In this document: piece after piece, positions 26,765 through 35,064 of the stretch
How the letters are laid out: every line of letters begins with the position of its first letter
Position numbering within the stretch: the stretch's first letter is position 1
Assembly (NCBI GenBank): GCA_024686335.1
Contig: JAILCI010000054.1
Location: forward strand, 122,980 to 186,979
DNA length: 64,000 nt
Direction of reading: 5' to 3'
DNA from: Bacteroidales bacterium
GTDB taxonomy: Bacteria; Bacteroidota; Bacteroidia; Bacteroidales; WCHB1-69
The notes under the pieces: generated by a model
What the model was told of the DNA's origin: nothing
The model's input: only the letters and a program-made list of their open reading frames with translations
The model's database searches: none
Translations under genes and position numbers: made by a program

Positions 26765-27645
26765 TTTGAAGGAGTGTTATTGTTTAACTCTTGATATTTA
26801 ATATTCAACAAGTCCTGTTCCATCGCCACCTTATCTATAATCTTCTTCAAAATAACGTCCAACTCACTGTTTTCAGTATAGATGGTTGGTGCTATATAGT
26901 CAGCACGATTTTGGCGAATCAAATCAATACAGATATCTTTTGAAGAACGAGGATGTGTGGGAGAGGCCACAGACTGAGGATTATAAACAGCAATTGTGGT
27001 GCCTCCGTATAGGTTAACCATCTTCATTGCTGGCACATCGGTTTCTCCATCACCCACATAAACAAGGTTGGAGAAGGGCACCGCACGTGTATCTTCCGGC
27101 ATCGATTTATTGATAGAGGTATTATCGTAGGAGTTGTAGATACCTTTGTTTATGCGAAAGAGAAACTGGGTTTTATTCGTATAGTTAACAGCCAATGCAG
27201 GCCAACAGGCGTTGCCATCGGCATCATATTGAAAACCTGAGGCAAAAATGGAACGAAATTTATCACCAATACTGGTTCCGCTTACAAATTCGCGCAGACC
27301 TGAGGAGATGATGAAATGTTCCAAATGGATATTTTTGGAAGCAGCATAGGCATTAATACGATCGAAATAGGTAGAGACTCCGTCGAAAAAGGTGATTTTT
27401 TCGCCATATTTCATGAAGACCTCCTCACGAAGAGGTATATTTTGTTCCTTGGCTTTGAGCAGCATAAGGTGCATATAGGCCAACACCTCATCCATGTCAT
27501 TAACTTTGGCCATCTCATTTGCTTCCTGCCAAAAAGCTCCCTTGTCCATGTTCAAATCTGGAATAAAGCTATACTCCTGCATGTTGCCGGGAGCCAGCGT
27601 TCCGTCAAAGTCATAGGCGATGGCCATATTTCTGTTCTCTTTCAT
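26761..27645 (-). CDS. HAD superfamily hydrolase
   Basis: The 294-residue cytoplasmic protein shows the four haloacid dehalogenase motifs: DFDGTLA (motif I with both Asp residues, about residue 12), ISSGLREF (motif II Ser), a Lys region in the middle, and GDGETDVPAMK (motif IV). The cap between motifs I and II is helical. Substrate cannot be told; phosphoserine phosphatase-like and sugar-phosphate phosphatases are in this group. It overlaps the following SPOR gene by 4 bases, and folD comes next. No promoter of the usual kind is visible in the 66 bases upstream. Confidence 0.85.
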   Translation of the reverse strand: MKENRNMAIAYDFDGTLAPGNMQEYSFIPDLNMDKGAFWQEANEMAKVNDMDEVLAYMHLMLLKAKEQNIPLREEVFMKYGEKITFFDGVSTYFDRINAYAASKNIHLEHFIISSGLREFVSGTSIGDKFRSIFASGFQYDADGNACWPALAVNYTNKTQFLFRINKGIYNSYDNTSINKSMPEDTRAVPFSNLVYVGDGETDVPAMKMVNLYGGTTIAVYNPQSVASPTHPRSSKDICIDLIRQNRADYIAPTIYTENSELDVILKKIIDKVAMEQDLLNIKYQELNNNTPSK

Positions 27646-27667
27646 AGTTGTGCCGTTAGAAAAGGAA

Positions 27668-27701
27668 ACAGCGTCCCCTACTCGACGGCAGGAGACGCTG
27701 T
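27668..27701 (-). terminator. Hairpin between OmpA/TPR lipoprotein and HAD genes
   Basis: ACAGCGTC pairs with GACGCTGT across an 18-base spacer, and on the minus strand it is followed by TTCCTTTTC. The T-tract is imperfect, so partial read-through into the HAD gene is likely. Confidence 0.5.
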
Positions 27702-27711
27702 GGTATGGTTA

Positions 27712-29535
27712 TTATTTTACGAGATTTTTGAAAGTATCAGAATGACGATATTTTTTGAATTCAGCATCACGCTTTGCTGTCTTCTTATAGGAAGGATCCA
27801 GAGAAATGGCAGAACCGAGGTTGCTGTAGAGAGCATTTTCATCTTTCATACGAGCAGCCAAAACAGCCTTCAAGTAATAAGTCTTGGCATCCGGGTTGGC
27901 AATACAGTTCAAAGTATTCAAACAGGTGTTATAATCTTTGTTCAAAAGTTGAACGAGAGCAGCATTGTAGTTGCAGGTAGAGTTACCAATCAACTGCAAA
28001 GCGCCATCATAGTTACCGTCCACGATGTCGAAGACACCCATTGCCTCATTTTGATTAACAGCGTTGGTTGAAGCATTCTGAGAAGCTTTGAAGCTCTCGC
28101 GAGCGGCGGTCAAATCACCTTTGTAGAACTGAGCTAAAGCAAGGTTATTCAAAACAACACCGTTGTTCGGAGCAAGAGCAGCAGCCTTGGTGAGGTAGTT
28201 GATAGCTCCATCAAGATCATCAGTATTACCTGTTGTATAATATGAGTTGAGTTTTAAAGCACCAAGGTCGTTGTATGCACGCCAGTCGCCTTCCGTGTTA
28301 CGATCATTGATTAAAGCAAGATAAATCTCCTCTTGCTCTGCGAGATCTGGGGAAACAGAAGCAGCATAAAGACGCTCGTTAACAGAGAAGTTAGAGGGGT
28401 TGGACTTAACCAGACGAATCAGTTCTTCATTGGTGTATGTCTCATGTTTCTGGCAAACCAATGACATTTCAGCACGACGTAGTGGAGGAAGAATGACATC
28501 AGCAATCTCAGGATAGATGTCGGTCATCTCGCGAATCTTCTGCTCACGCATAGCATTGTTGGACTGAGAGTGTACCACATTGAGAATTTGATTCTTTTGA
28601 GCGATATTGGATTGAGCAATAGCAGCCTCAAAACCGTCCCAGTCTTCACCGTTGGCATTATTGACATATTCGAAAGTGGGGCGTTGCAAATCTTTCATTT
28701 TGATCTTGTTAGCCTTAGCATAAGCTCTCAGATACTTGTCATACTCATTTTCGAACCATTTCTTACCTTGTTCGAAACGTTTTTCTGAAAGGCCTTGGTT
28801 GTTGCTCTCTTCGCCTTCGGGAGAAGCCCAACCAGAGATGATAACCTTGCTGATGATATTGCCTTCATTCATAAAATTCTGGAAAGCTTTGATAGAATCT
28901 TTAGCTGCAGCAGACTTATTGTTCTTATTGCTCCAGTTCATTGCAGAACTGTTAAGGTCGAAATAGATAGTAGCTGTTTTGCCAATGTATTCCGTCTTAT
29001 AGTTATGCGGAGCGTAGAGGAATGATGTACCGTTATTATTGTTATCAGCCAGTTTAGGTTGGAATCCTACGCGAGAAGAGGTGTTGGCGATGCCTTCACC
29101 AAGAGTCTTTTCAGGATTCAAAGTGGTAGATTTTTTCTTGAGTTGAGCAGTAGCCGGTGCTACAACCTCGGCCATGTCATATTCATCTTTAAATGTAAAT
29201 GTACCAGTCTTTGTAAATGTACCACCTTTCTTGTAGCTGATGGTAGTACCTTCGCCTTTAGCCTTCTCACCCTTGAGGGTAATGGTGGTAAAAGGAGAAA
29301 GATTCTGACCATCGACCTTCAAACTGGGAGAGATAGTCATTGTGGCTTTTTTCTTCATATACTTCGGCGGGATAGCACCTTTAATAGTATAGGCAACCTG
29401 ACCACCTCTTGTCTCCAAATTTTCATCGTCCAGTGTGATGGAAACCTCAGGATATTTGGTGACCATCTTGCCGAAACCGCAACCGCTAAAAAGGATTGCA
29501 AGCATTAATACGCCTAAAAGAGCACTTTTCTTCAT
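27712..29535 (-). CDS. OmpA-like and TPR-containing lipoprotein
   Basis: The 607-residue protein begins with a lipoprotein signal (lipobox LFSGC, Cys19). Residues about 30-190 are a beta-rich region. An OmpA-C-like peptidoglycan-binding region follows at about 195-290 (IYFDLNSSAMNW, then VIISGWASPEGEESNNQGLSEKR-type loop, shortened here). The C-terminal half carries TPR-like helices, clearest around LNNLALAQFYKGDLTAARESF. It is probably an outer-membrane lipoprotein that contacts peptidoglycan and a partner protein through the TPRs. Function is not known to me. It has its own promoter. Confidence 0.83.
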   Translation of the reverse strand: MKKSALLGVLMLAILFSGCGFGKMVTKYPEVSITLDDENLETRGGQVAYTIKGAIPPKYMKKKATMTISPSLKVDGQNLSPFTTITLKGEKAKGEGTTISYKKGGTFTKTGTFTFKDEYDMAEVVAPATAQLKKKSTTLNPEKTLGEGIANTSSRVGFQPKLADNNNNGTSFLYAPHNYKTEYIGKTATIYFDLNSSAMNWSNKNNKSAAAKDSIKAFQNFMNEGNIISKVIISGWASPEGEESNNQGLSEKRFEQGKKWFENEYDKYLRAYAKANKIKMKDLQRPTFEYVNNANGEDWDGFEAAIAQSNIAQKNQILNVVHSQSNNAMREQKIREMTDIYPEIADVILPPLRRAEMSLVCQKHETYTNEELIRLVKSNPSNFSVNERLYAASVSPDLAEQEEIYLALINDRNTEGDWRAYNDLGALKLNSYYTTGNTDDLDGAINYLTKAAALAPNNGVVLNNLALAQFYKGDLTAARESFKASQNASTNAVNQNEAMGVFDIVDGNYDGALQLIGNSTCNYNAALVQLLNKDYNTCLNTLNCIANPDAKTYYLKAVLAARMKDENALYSNLGSAISLDPSYKKTAKRDAEFKKYRHSDTFKNLVK

Positions 29536-29593
29536 TGTTTTGAGTATTATATATTATTGATACTAGGTTAATTATTCACATTTATAAGAAAGC

Positions 29594-29601
29594 GCAAATT
29601 T
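29594..29601 (-). promoter_or_regulatory. -7 element of the OmpA/TPR lipoprotein gene
   Basis: TAAATTTG on the minus strand fits TAnnTTTG and lies 58 bases upstream of the start codon. Confidence 0.55.
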
Positions 29602-29679
29602 ATAAAAAAAAGTGATAGCGTGACTATTAAAGAGTGTTAATACCAAATATTTTCTATTTGCATCCACCTATCTTTATAA

Positions 29680-29722
29680 AAAACAAGGCGACCAGAAATA
29701 ATTCTTAGTCGCCTTGTTTTAT
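29680..29722 (-). terminator. Strong terminator after the peptide transporter gene
   Basis: AAAACAAGGCGAC pairs perfectly over 13 bp with GTCGCCTTGTTTT across a 15-base loop, just after the transporter stop at 29739. It closes the long minus-strand run that begins at 36.7 kb. Confidence 0.88.
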
Positions 29723-29738
29723 AAAATGAGATGATTAA

Positions 29739-31403
29739 TTACTTAGCCACTCTCTCAAGCCACTTAACCATGCCGAGCATTACAGCCATGGAGATGAAGC
29801 ATACGATTGCGAACACGAGCCAGCAGTATTTGATTGGCCATGCGTTGTACATAACAGGTCCGAGCCAAATCATCAAGTTACCAATAGCGGTAGCACCAAG
29901 CCACAAGCCTTGGCACAAGCCAACCATGTGACGCGGAGCAACCTTGGAAACGAAAGAGAGACCCAGCGGAGAGATGAACAACTCTGCAACAGTCAGGAAG
30001 AAGTAAGTAACCAACAACACCCAAGGTGCGGCTTTTGCCAGACCTGCAGAGGCCATAGCAGCAGCATCCATCAAACGGAATTCATCACCAGAAGGATAGT
30101 TGTTAACGATAGAAACAATCATCAGGAAGAGGTAAGCCGTACCGGCAATAGCCATACCAATCGCAATCTTGCGCGGTGTGGAGATAGACTTGCCTTTCTT
30201 AGCCAAACTTCCAAAGACGATCATAATAATCGGAGTAAGCACAATCACGAAGAATGGGTTCAAAGCTTGCCAAATCTCAGGAGCAATCTTGTCTGATTGG
30301 ACGAAGTCACGAGCAAAGACTGACAAAGACTGACCATTCTGGTGGAATGAGAACCAGAAGAAGACGGCAATACCGAGAACTGCAAACAAAGCATAGAGAC
30401 GTTGTTTGATTTCCTTAGCCATAGCGATTTTCTCCTCTTGGGTATATTCAACAACTTGAGCAGCCTCTTTCTTAGCGGGTTGCGGCAATTTATATTTGTT
30501 GGTTAAGAAGATAACCAAAGAAATAGCCATTGCTAAAACAGAAGCGATGAAGGAGAAGTGTACACCCTGATTGAAAACAGTGATGTAGTCAGAGCAGAAA
30601 GTAGCATTGTCAACGAAAGCGTAACCACTTTGGAGAACACTCTGCATAGTCTCAGTAAATTTCTGAGTCTCTTGACCATTAGCTAAGAACTGATGGCAAA
30701 GACCAGACATGTCTGCATTGTAAAGGAAGTTGTGAGCTTTCAGCCACCACTCGCGAAGGAACGGAGCGATAAACGGGGCAAAGAAACCACCAATGTTAAT
30801 GAAGACGTAGAAAATCTGGAAACCGGAGTCGCGACGATCCTTGGCAATTTTGAGAGCCTCTTCGCCCTCTTTTGCTGCCTCAGCCTCATACTCGTCGTAC
30901 AGTTTGCCGACGATGGCTTGCAGATTACCCTTGAACAGACCGTTACCGAAAGCAATCAGAAGCAATGCCATACAAGTAACAATGAGGATTGTCATCCAAC
31001 CAGCACCGCTATCAAGGATGGCGCCTTCAGCTGTTTTGCTGAACAACGGGATAGCCATAATCACATAGCCGATAGCCATGATAATCAAACCCCATTGGAT
31101 GGTTTTGTTATAATTTTGAGTTTTGTCGGCAATGATACCGCCCACCAAACTCAGCACGTAGATGCCGAAATAGAAGACGGAGTAGATAACACCGGCTGTG
31201 CCATCAGGAAGACCAAACTTAGAAACGAGGAAGAGCAACAAAACGGCGTTCATGATATAGTAACCAAAACGCTCGCCCATATTACTCAAAGCGGCGGCGA
31301 TCAAACCCTTCGGATGATGGGCCTTAGCTTCCCGTACATAGTAAATCAAAAACGGTATGATAATAATCGTACCGATAAGGCAAATTAAAGCTGCTGTACT
31401 CAT
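29739..31403 (-). CDS. Proton-dependent oligopeptide transporter (POT family)
   Basis: This inner-membrane symporter imports di- and tripeptides with protons. The 554-residue protein has about 12-14 hydrophobic helices. The POT signature region NMGERFGYYIMNAVLLLFL near residue 42 carries the ExxERFxYY proton-coupling motif in the form ERFGYY. A large cytoplasmic loop with many charged residues lies around 185-200, and a PTR2-type segment FFWFSFHQNGQS occurs in the second half. Peptide import fits an organism that secretes proteases. It lies 19 bases after thioredoxin. Confidence 0.94.
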   Translation of the reverse strand: MSTAALICLIGTIIIIPFLIYYVREAKAHHPKGLIAAALSNMGERFGYYIMNAVLLLFLVSKFGLPDGTAGVIYSVFYFGIYVLSLVGGIIADKTQNYNKTIQWGLIIMAIGYVIMAIPLFSKTAEGAILDSGAGWMTILIVTCMALLLIAFGNGLFKGNLQAIVGKLYDEYEAEAAKEGEEALKIAKDRRDSGFQIFYVFINIGGFFAPFIAPFLREWWLKAHNFLYNADMSGLCHQFLANGQETQKFTETMQSVLQSGYAFVDNATFCSDYITVFNQGVHFSFIASVLAMAISLVIFLTNKYKLPQPAKKEAAQVVEYTQEEKIAMAKEIKQRLYALFAVLGIAVFFWFSFHQNGQSLSVFARDFVQSDKIAPEIWQALNPFFVIVLTPIIMIVFGSLAKKGKSISTPRKIAIGMAIAGTAYLFLMIVSIVNNYPSGDEFRLMDAAAMASAGLAKAAPWVLLVTYFFLTVAELFISPLGLSFVSKVAPRHMVGLCQGLWLGATAIGNLMIWLGPVMYNAWPIKYCWLVFAIVCFISMAVMLGMVKWLERVAK

Positions 31404-31422
31404 ATTAGGTAGTTTTAAAATG

Positions 31423-31737
31423 TTACAAATATTGATTTACTTTAGAAACGAGCTCATCCTTGCTGATGATGCCGACATGTCTGTCCACCTCCTGGCCATT
31501 TTTCAAGAATACCAGCGTGGGTATGTTCATCACACCGAACTGCATGGCGATGTCGCCGTTCTCGTCAGTGTCGCATTTGCCGATAACGGCTTTGCCTTCA
31601 TACTCGGCAGCAACCTCCTCCACAATGGGAGCAATATGACGGCAGGGACCGCACCAGGTTGCCCAGAAATCAACGACAACCAATTTGTCGCCTTTCACTA
31701 ATGATTCAAAATTTTCTGTTGTAATTGCTAATGCCAT
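31423..31737 (-). CDS. trxA: Thioredoxin
   Basis: The 104-residue cytoplasmic protein has the active site WCGPC (Cys29 and Cys32) in the VVDFWATWCGPCRH block, the cis-Pro in GVMNIPTLVFLKNG, and no signal peptide. It reduces protein disulfides and probably supplies the glutathione-peroxidase-like enzyme and other thiol enzymes. It is located between the short YbbR-like gene (45-base gap) and the peptide transporter (19-base gap). Confidence 0.96.
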   Translation of the reverse strand: MALAITTENFESLVKGDKLVVVDFWATWCGPCRHIAPIVEEVAAEYEGKAVIGKCDTDENGDIAMQFGVMNIPTLVFLKNGQEVDRHVGIISKDELVSKVNQYL

Positions 31738-31782
31738 AATAGTAATTTTTTGGATTATAAATAATTGACTAAATGAAAGATC

Positions 31783-32193
31783 CTACTTGACATAGATGGT
31801 CAGCACCTCTGGTGCCTCCACCGATACCAATTCGGGTCCGAAATTATATTGTGATAAAAAGTCACGCATCTCTTTGTTGGTAAACGTGTAAACAGACACT
31901 TTCTTTTTAGTTTTTACAAGATCTGTGATAGACACATACACCACCTTATCCTTGTTAGAATAGGGTTTCATCAGATAGTTGACTCCCTTCTGATTAAAAG
32001 TCAAGGAGATTACTGTATCTGAAAAAGTGGCCGTCTTTTTGCCTTCCGGAATATTGTAGGACACCAACTTATAATCCTGTGTCACTTCGTAGTCTTGGGA
32101 AAAAGTCACCACCAACCACGCCATTACGGAAAGTAACAGGCAGATCAAAAAAGCTAAAGAGGGCGCTTTGATGGGTATCTTTTTATCACTCAT
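31783..32193 (-). CDS. Short YbbR/CdaR-like single-pass membrane protein
   Basis: The 136-residue protein has a cytoplasmic N terminus (IPIKAPSLA), one membrane helix (about residues 13-30) and a beta-rich outer part with VEVKF-type repeats such as ISLTFNQKGVNYLM. In Bacteroidales the gene next to yajC usually encodes a longer YbbR-domain protein of roughly 300 residues; position and topology suggest this is a shortened version. Sequence similarity is weak, so the assignment rests mainly on neighbours (nusB, yajC). coaE, the common next gene there, is replaced here by thioredoxin. Confidence 0.6.
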   Translation of the reverse strand: MSDKKIPIKAPSLAFLICLLLSVMAWLVVTFSQDYEVTQDYKLVSYNIPEGKKTATFSDTVISLTFNQKGVNYLMKPYSNKDKVVYVSITDLVKTKKKVSVYTFTNKEMRDFLSQYNFGPELVSVEAPEVLTIYVK

Positions 32194-32213
32194 ATGGTTA
32201 TGAATTTTTAAAA

Positions 32214-32606
32214 TTAGTCGAGGTTAGGGTTACGATCATCATCCTGCGAAATGGTGGTCTCGGGTTCTTCTGGTTTACGATCGTCTTCTTTGGGTTGCTG
32301 TTTTTGGTTTTGGCCTGTTGGTTGATAATTGATGGCGTTTTTCTCCACCTCAATTACGATACCCTTTGCGATTTCAATTTGGAAGGTGTTATCTTTGACA
32401 CCAACAATTCTACCGTGGATACCACCAACGGTTGTCACGCGTTCGCCTTTGGTAAGGCTGTTTCTGAACTCTTCCATCTTCTTCTGCTGTTTCTGTTGCG
32501 GACGAATCATGAAGAAGTAGAAAATGACGATTAACAGGACAATAAATATCAGGGTGGAAGCTCCTGAGCCAGCAGCGGGAGCTGCTAAAAGTGTAAACAT
32601 GTTCAT
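32214..32606 (-). CDS. yajC: Preprotein translocase subunit YajC
   Basis: YajC is a small inner-membrane protein that joins the SecDF complex. The 130-residue protein has one hydrophobic helix (about residues 18-37), followed immediately by the family motif FFMIRPQQKQQKK, then RNSLTKGERVTTVGGIHGRIVGV. The C terminus is a Gln/Glu/Asp-rich tail. The gene lies between a DUF1573 gene and the YbbR-like gene, with short gaps. Confidence 0.95.
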   Translation of the reverse strand: MNMFTLLAAPAAGSGASTLIFIVLLIVIFYFFMIRPQQKQQKKMEEFRNSLTKGERVTTVGGIHGRIVGVKDNTFQIEIAKGIVIEVEKNAINYQPTGQNQKQQPKEDDRKPEEPETTISQDDDRNPNLD

Positions 32607-32629
32607 TTTTTAAGGATTTAGATTAATAA

Positions 32630-33097
32630 TTATTGAATTTTTGAAACATTTGCGGTTATAGTCAGAATATTCTCCGTAGGATAGGTGTTAGCGGCCACCA
32701 AAATCCGTTTGGTAACCTTACCATTCTGTGACTTAGAATCAAAAGTGACAGTAATCTCACCCTCCTCACCCGGACGAATAGGAGCTTTCGGCGGCTGAGA
32801 GGTAGTACAGCCACAAGTAGCTTCAGAAGAGTAGATAATGAGATTGGATTTGCCTGTGTTTTTAAACTTGAAATTATAGGTCAGCTTTTCACCTTGCACC
32901 ACTTCCCCAAAGTCATAATTGGTGGTTTCAAAAGTGATAACCGGCATGTTTTTTTGGTTTTTGTCAGACTTGCCAGTGGCGGTCTGAGGGTTATGCACAT
33001 CCGACACTTTGAAATCTCCACCTTCCGCACTTTTCTGGTGACATGCTGTGAAACAAATCAATGCAAAAAACAAACAAAATATACTTAATTTTCTCAT
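32630..33097 (-). CDS. DUF1573 domain lipoprotein
   Basis: The 155-residue protein starts with a lipoprotein-type signal (LICFTACH, Cys19), followed by a linker and a DUF1573 immunoglobulin-like domain (about 52-155) with the hallmark FETTNYDFGEVVQGEKLTYNF-type segment and TCGCTTSQPPKAPIRPGE, in which the TCGCT cysteines are conserved in the family. Function is unknown; the domain is widespread in Bacteroidetes cell envelopes. It follows nusB by 4 bases. Confidence 0.9.
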   Translation of the reverse strand: MRKLSIFCLFFALICFTACHQKSAEGGDFKVSDVHNPQTATGKSDKNQKNMPVITFETTNYDFGEVVQGEKLTYNFKFKNTGKSNLIIYSSEATCGCTTSQPPKAPIRPGEEGEITVTFDSKSQNGKVTKRILVAANTYPTENILTITANVSKIQ

Positions 33098-33101
33098 ACT
33101 C

Positions 33102-34052
33102 TTAATTTTGATACAAACCCCGGCCGGTCTTGTTCAACTGACCGGAGTTGCGTAAATCTACTATTATCTTATCTAAAACTCCATTGATGAAGAGCTTACT
33201 TTTGTCTGAACTATACATCTTGGCAATCTCAATGTATTCGTTCATCGTCACCTTGACCGGAATCAATGGAAACTCCGTCAGCTCACAAATAGCCATCTTC
33301 AACATCAGAATATCCATACCGATTAAACGGTCCATATCCCAATTTTGAATCTTGCCCTCTATCATCTGCTCATACTCATCATTGTGTGCCAACACTTTTC
33401 TGAAAAGCTGCCGGCACAGGTTTTCATCATCTTGTTTGTTGTTGAAAGCAGGAAATATCTTACATTCTGCGCCTTTATTCTCTTTAAAAGCATCAACATT
33501 TTTATAGAGCATTGAGAGGGCTTCGTAATAATCATCCACCCAGTTCGGATCCTTTTCACTGAAGAACCACTGGATATATTCGCTTTCTCCAAACACATAC
33601 TGAATGATGTCCAACACAAGTTGCTTGTCGGATTCATAACTCCGCTCAGATGTCTCCATATAATTCTGATAATACTCAGAAGCCTCAATCTCTTTGAAGA
33701 CACTAATAATAAAGTCCTGATCATTATCCCACAAGATGCGGTAGTTTTCAATCAGACTCTGCAATGTCTTGTTGTCTTCAATCTGCGAAATAACTTTATT
33801 GTCTATGAACTTAGTGTTGGGATTCAGATCCTCGTAGGTCGGGTTGTTTTTCTCTTTGAAACTTTCAAGTTTGTTGGTTCTATAGCGGACCACTTCCGGT
33901 AAGATAGAAAAAATCCACACGAAGAGCACATGGCAGTTTTCAACCGTCTTGAACAGTTCATTTTCTGCCTGTGTTGCCGTCTCCTCGCTGCGCGTATTAA
34001 ACGCGTACAAGGCCTGCATCACTTTGATTCGTATGTGTCGTCTGCTTATCAT
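33102..34052 (-). CDS. nusB: Transcription antitermination factor NusB
   Basis: NusB binds the boxA element of rRNA leaders with NusE (ribosomal S10) and prevents premature termination. At 316 residues it is much longer than the ~140-residue enterobacterial protein, as is usual for Bacteroidetes. It begins RRHIRIKVMQALYAF, has a long helical insertion (about 30-200), and ends with the conserved NusB core DRLIGMDILMLKMAICEL, then PVKVTMNEYIEIAKMYSSDKSKLFINGVLDKI-type segment. It heads the cluster with DUF1573, yajC and the YbbR-like protein. Confidence 0.93.
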   Translation of the reverse strand: MISRRHIRIKVMQALYAFNTRSEETATQAENELFKTVENCHVLFVWIFSILPEVVRYRTNKLESFKEKNNPTYEDLNPNTKFIDNKVISQIEDNKTLQSLIENYRILWDNDQDFIISVFKEIEASEYYQNYMETSERSYESDKQLVLDIIQYVFGESEYIQWFFSEKDPNWVDDYYEALSMLYKNVDAFKENKGAECKIFPAFNNKQDDENLCRQLFRKVLAHNDEYEQMIEGKIQNWDMDRLIGMDILMLKMAICELTEFPLIPVKVTMNEYIEIAKMYSSDKSKLFINGVLDKIIVDLRNSGQLNKTGRGLYQN

Positions 34053-34080
34053 CTATTGAGTATTTGGATTTTTCAAGAAA

Positions 34081-35016
34081 TTATTTCAAAGTGAAAGAGC
34101 TTTCTCCTAAGAATTGGTTGTCGGTAAAGAGTTGAACGATATATTTACCCTTGATAGCTTTATCATCAGAAGGAATATCCCAGCTCAAAGTCACATTCTT
34201 GGAAGTGTTATTATAATCTACAGTCTGTTTGGAAGAGTACTGGAGACGTTGACCATCGTGTACGAATGAGTAGTTGTCGCCAGAGCCCATTGTGAGGACC
34301 TTACCACTACCCGGGATAGCGATACGGCAATAGATGTTCACCTGACCTGGCTCAATCAACGGATTTTCGCCCAAAATCAAAGAAGTTTTGATGCGTTCTG
34401 TGCGAGATGCTTTGTCTGTTGCTTCTTCTGTGCCGTTATTTTTAACATTATAACCTCCACTGCGGATGTTGTATGCTTTGTATACAGCCGCACTGTTGAT
34501 GCGGGCATTCAAATCTTCGTTAGATTTCTGCATTGTAGCAGTATTCTGTCGCTCTACTTCCAAATCGGCCTTCACCTGAGTATTTTCCTCTTTCAAAGCA
34601 GCATTCTCCTGATAGAGTTTATCCATCTCCTGGACATACTCCTGGGAAATATTCTGCAAACGGGCTAGTTGCTTCTTGATCTTGTTATAGTCGGCCTGTG
34701 AGTTAATGAGTTTTTCAATCTCAGCAGCATTTGCCATAATGACACTATCTTTGGCACTCAACTGATTGGAAAGGTCGCCATACTTTGCTTTGATGCTCTC
34801 GTGTTCTGCTAACAAGTTGTCTAGTTCTGCCTGTAAAGACTCTTTTTCATCAGCTACTTTGATGTATTCCTTGTTGACCACGGGTTTGGCAAAGAAACCA
34901 AAATATAAAGTGGAAAGGAAAAACAATCCTGCGAGGATTCCTAAAATGATGACCCATTTTTTTAAAGGATTTTGGGTCTCATTTTTTTCGTTGTTAAAAT
35001 CTGTTGATGATTGCAT
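34081..35016 (-). CDS. Single-pass membrane protein with periplasmic coiled coil
   Basis: From the ATG at 35016 the protein has 311 residues; an upstream in-frame ATG at 35058 would add 14 residues without family support. A membrane helix lies at about residues 18-38 (WVIILGILAGLFFLSTLYFG). A long coiled coil follows (about 50-180), then a beta-rich C-terminal domain (about 190-311) containing GQVNIYCRIAIPG and VTLSWDIPSDDKAIKGKY, which looks immunoglobulin-like. I do not recognise the family. It is on the same strand as alkaline phosphatase (48-base gap) and nusB (28-base gap). Confidence 0.7.
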   Translation of the reverse strand: MQSSTDFNNEKNETQNPLKKWVIILGILAGLFFLSTLYFGFFAKPVVNKEYIKVADEKESLQAELDNLLAEHESIKAKYGDLSNQLSAKDSVIMANAAEIEKLINSQADYNKIKKQLARLQNISQEYVQEMDKLYQENAALKEENTQVKADLEVERQNTATMQKSNEDLNARINSAAVYKAYNIRSGGYNVKNNGTEEATDKASRTERIKTSLILGENPLIEPGQVNIYCRIAIPGSGKVLTMGSGDNYSFVHDGQRLQYSSKQTVDYNNTSKNVTLSWDIPSDDKAIKGKYIVQLFTDNQFLGESSFTLK

Positions 35017-35064
35017 TGTATTTAGATTTTTAAGATTAAACATATTTGAATAACGCACAAAACG

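Noticed and set aside
27316..28071. 251-codon plus-strand open frame opposite the HAD and OmpA/TPR genes
   Set aside because: It crosses the boundary of two supported minus-strand genes and has no recognisable product.
30693..31388. 231-codon plus-strand open frame opposite the peptide transporter
   Set aside because: It is antisense to a clear POT transporter, and the translation is charged and low-complexity.
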